Assembly: GCA_964625575.1 (NCBI GenBank)
Contig: CAZVBQ010000002.1
Coordinates: forward strand, 124,001 to 188,000
Source of the DNA: UTCHB3 sp964625575
GTDB lineage: Bacteria; Bacteroidota; Ignavibacteria; Ignavibacteriales; Ignavibacteriaceae
Length of the DNA stretch: 64,000 nucleotides
Direction of reading: 5' to 3'
A program made the translations under genes and the position numbers. Positions 61,724 through 64,000 of the stretch are shown here, piece after piece. Position 1 is the stretch's first letter. Each line of letters begins with the position of its first letter. The notes beneath the pieces are model-generated. The model made no database searches and was not told where the DNA came from. It saw nothing but the letters and a program-made list of their open reading frames with translations.

Positions 61724-63586
61724 ATGGATAGACAAGCAACAATCGGCTTCATTTTGATTGGCTTGATTTTAATGGTATGGTTATACTGGACTGCACCACA
61801 GACTCCTCCGCCGGGCGCTAAATCAGCAAAAGACTCCCTGCTCGTCATCGATTCTTTGGCCAAACAGAAGGCAAAACAAAAAGACTCGATCAAACATAAA
61901 GACTCTGTGGCAAAAGCTCCCGTTGCCGCCACGGCACAGAATCCCTTCACTTCCGACTCTCTGGTTGAGAAGAGATTTACTGTTGAAAACGACCTTGTTA
62001 TCATGGAGTTTTCAACCAAGGGTGGCACACTCAGAAAAATTTATCTGAAAAATTACCAGAACTGGTTTCACGATACCATCCCTGCCAACGCGCCTGCCAC
62101 TCAGAAATATGTGCAGTTGCTCGATACCGTCAGAAAAAGTGGTATGACCCTTGAGTTCATTGATCAGCCCGGCAGAAAAGTTTCAACCGCTGATATCGTG
62201 TTTAATACCAAATCGGATAAACCATCGTACAAGATTAGAGGTACAGATTCACTTGTGGTGGAATTTGCAACCAGGCCCGACTCCAATGGCGCCTCAATTG
62301 TTTTCAGATATCTTATCAAAGGTGACAGGTACGACCTCGGGTTCAATGTAAAACTTCTGAACCTTGAAAAGGTTATTGCCAGAAGCCAGTACCAGATAGC
62401 CTGGAGAAACGGGTTTAACCACGTCGAGCAATACACGAAGGATGAGGCAAACTATTCGAATGCTTCAGTAATGTTCGGCGATGAGCATGTTATATTTCAC
62501 TCTGAAAGCGGAAAAGAAGAACAGACCGGTCAGGTTAACTGGATCTCGGTTAAAAACAAATACTTTACCACAGCACTGATCCCGGCTAATCCACAGACCA
62601 CCGAAGGCTATGAACTTTCGGCAACAAACTACAAGCCCAACGCGGATGCCACCTGGAAGGTGTACGATGCCTCGGTCAAGTTCAAATACGCCGGTGATTC
62701 CGTTGTAAACAACAACTTCATGTTCTATATAGGACCCGCTGACTATAAGATTCTTAAAGAGTACAACGGAAAACTCTCCGAGATAGTCGATTTCGGCAGT
62801 TTCTTCGGTATCAGGTTCCTGGTAAGACCGATCGCGGAGTTTTTCCTCCTCCCCTTGTTCGTTTTCCTTTACTCTTTCATACCGAACTACGGTATAGTGA
62901 TCATCATCTTCTCGTTGATCATCAAGATAATCCTTTATCCTCTAACAAAGAACACATTCTCTTCCATGAAGAAGATGCAGTTGCTTCAGCCGAAGATCAA
63001 GGAGATCAAAGAGAAATTCAAGGATGATCCACAGAAGCAACAGAAAGAGACGATGGCTCTTTACTCGACATACGGTATCAACCCGGCAGGCGGATGTCTT
63101 CCGATGATCCTTCAGATGCCCGTGTTCATCGCCCTCTTTGGTACCTTCCAGACAGCGATCCAGCTTAGAGGCGAAGGATTCTTCTGGTGGATCACTGATC
63201 TTTCGCGTCCGGATGTCCTTTTCTCCCTCCCGTTCACCATTCCACTTTTCGGGGTGCATGAAGTGTCGGGTCTCGCGCTTCTCATGGGTGTAACAACCTT
63301 CTTGCAGCAGAAGATGACCACAACCGATCCTTCACAGAAGGCTCTGGTTTACATCATGCCTGTGTTCCTGACAATACTCTTTATGACATTCCCGTCAGGA
63401 TTGAACCTTTACTATTTCATGTTCAACGTCTTTTCGATTGCCCAGCAGTATTACGTGAACAATTTCGGCAAACAGGTCGAATTGGTGCCGGTACCCGCCG
63501 ACAAAAGAAAGAAAGGCTTTATGGCACGCATGACAGAAGCCGCGGAGAAAAGTGCCCAGGCACAGCAGCATAAAAAAAGAAAATAA
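61724..63586 (+). CDS. yidC: Membrane protein insertase YidC
   Basis: YidC inserts proteins into the inner membrane alone or with SecYEG. At 620 aa it has the Gram-negative layout: an N-terminal membrane helix (residues 5-22), a large periplasmic domain (about 60-345) and the conserved C-terminal five-helix core (IKIILYPLTKNTFSSMKKMQ, INPAGGCLPMILQMPVFIALF). It ends in a basic tail (QQHKKRK) suited to ribosome contact. Confidence 0.97.
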   Translation: MDRQATIGFILIGLILMVWLYWTAPQTPPPGAKSAKDSLLVIDSLAKQKAKQKDSIKHKDSVAKAPVAATAQNPFTSDSLVEKRFTVENDLVIMEFSTKGGTLRKIYLKNYQNWFHDTIPANAPATQKYVQLLDTVRKSGMTLEFIDQPGRKVSTADIVFNTKSDKPSYKIRGTDSLVVEFATRPDSNGASIVFRYLIKGDRYDLGFNVKLLNLEKVIARSQYQIAWRNGFNHVEQYTKDEANYSNASVMFGDEHVIFHSESGKEEQTGQVNWISVKNKYFTTALIPANPQTTEGYELSATNYKPNADATWKVYDASVKFKYAGDSVVNNNFMFYIGPADYKILKEYNGKLSEIVDFGSFFGIRFLVRPIAEFFLLPLFVFLYSFIPNYGIVIIIFSLIIKIILYPLTKNTFSSMKKMQLLQPKIKEIKEKFKDDPQKQQKETMALYSTYGINPAGGCLPMILQMPVFIALFGTFQTAIQLRGEGFFWWITDLSRPDVLFSLPFTIPLFGVHEVSGLALLMGVTTFLQQKMTTTDPSQKALVYIMPVFLTILFMTFPSGLNLYYFMFNVFSIAQQYYVNNFGKQVELVPVPADKRKKGFMARMTEAAEKSAQAQQHKKRK

Positions 63587-63614
63587 AAGCTTCTCTTGAA
63601 GAAGATGTTTTTGT

Positions 63615-64000
63615 ATGATCTTTTTAACCGTGCCGGCAAGACCGGTCAGATTTTTACTCTTTTTACTTTTCATGCAGGTGTCGCTGTTCTCCCAGTACAG
63701 CGACACCCTGTTTTTAAAGCTTGATTACCGCACTGTAACCCACCCTTACGGAATAAAATACAAGGAACCCTCGGTCTATCCCGCGATCACCTACGCTTTA
63801 AGCGGAGGTGGTGCCCGTGGCATTTCACAGATCGGCGTGCTGAAAGCACTCGAGGAACAGGGCATCTACCCGTCGTCGATTGTGGCAACCAGTATCGGGA
63901 GCATCGTGGGAGGACTGTACAGTCTGGGCTACTCGGTAAATGAACTCGATTCACTTGCCGGGATCATCGATTGGAACTCGATAATCAACATAACCAACCG
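63615..64000 (+). CDS. Patatin-like phospholipase, partial (runs off the window)
   Basis: A patatin-fold lipase with signal peptide (about residues 1-27). The oxyanion motif SGGGARG and the nucleophile motif ATSIGSIVGG are seen; the latter is A-x-S-x-G instead of the usual G-x-S-x-G. The catalytic Asp and the rest lie outside the window. In Bacteroidota such proteins often continue into an outer-membrane barrel (BamA-like), which cannot be checked here. It starts 28 bases after yidC. Confidence 0.85.
   Translation, partial: MIFLTVPARPVRFLLFLLFMQVSLFSQYSDTLFLKLDYRTVTHPYGIKYKEPSVYPAITYALSGGGARGISQIGVLKALEEQGIYPSSIVATSIGSIVGGLYSLGYSVNELDSLAGIIDWNSIINITN

Overview
The window comes from a Gram-negative bacterium of the Bacteroidota/Chlorobiota superphylum, most likely an Ignavibacteria-type lineage. 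This is inferred from three large secreted proteins ending in type IX secretion (T9SS) sorting domains with the NYPNPF-type motif, a TonB-dependent receptor, TAnnTTTG-type -7 promoter elements, and multihaem cytochromes beside an anaerobic-type carbon metabolism. The sequence is a scaffold: one run of 100 N sits at 29033-29132.

Layout. 1-10 kb: partial TonB receptor, small unknowns, thioredoxin-like protein, TspO, GTP-dependent PEP carboxykinase, a lone MlaE-type permease, an M24 peptidase, a half-size TauE-like protein, and a translationally coupled b-type cytochrome plus decahaem c-type cytochrome. 10-17 kb: accessory island with a PD-(D/E)XK nuclease-like protein, a run of broken tRNA 3' halves, a PstI/BsuBI-type restriction-modification pair, an acidic-tail protein and an AAA-ATPase-like/PD-(D/E)XK protein. 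17-29 kb: LamG T9SS protein, tRNA-Lys, MgtE, a second AAA-ATPase-like paralogue, another orphan nuclease-like protein, and a nonahaem cytochrome carrying a T9SS C-terminal domain. 29-38 kb: dCMP deaminase, PEP carboxylase, a Pycsar-effector-like membrane protein, HAD phosphatase, metallophosphoesterase/beta-propeller, prolyl-tRNA synthetase, ATPase-DUF4143. 38-48 kb: OPT transporter, dihydroorotate-dehydrogenase-like protein, pyruvate:ferredoxin oxidoreductase, acetyl-CoA synthetase. 48-58 kb: small membrane proteins, an anti-sigma-kinase-like/GNAT fusion, M1 aminopeptidase with T9SS domain, HtpX, SppA, Pit and its PhoU-like partner. 59-64 kb: the replication-origin neighbourhood dnaA / oriC / rpmH-rnpA-yidC, then a patatin-like protein cut by the window end.

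How the genes work together. Pck, Ppc, pyruvate:ferredoxin oxidoreductase and acetyl-CoA synthetase together interconvert acetate, acetyl-CoA, pyruvate, PEP and oxaloacetate. The two cytochrome modules suggest electron flow out of the membrane, possibly to the cell surface.

The most unusual signal is not a gene. Intergenic regions carry arrays of degenerate 7-bp tandem repeats of several families (around TAGGTGT, AGGCTGA, CTCACTA and GGCAACG). In the two longest arrays the families come in the same order. At four gene ends the stop codon lies inside the array. The assembly gap begins inside another such array.
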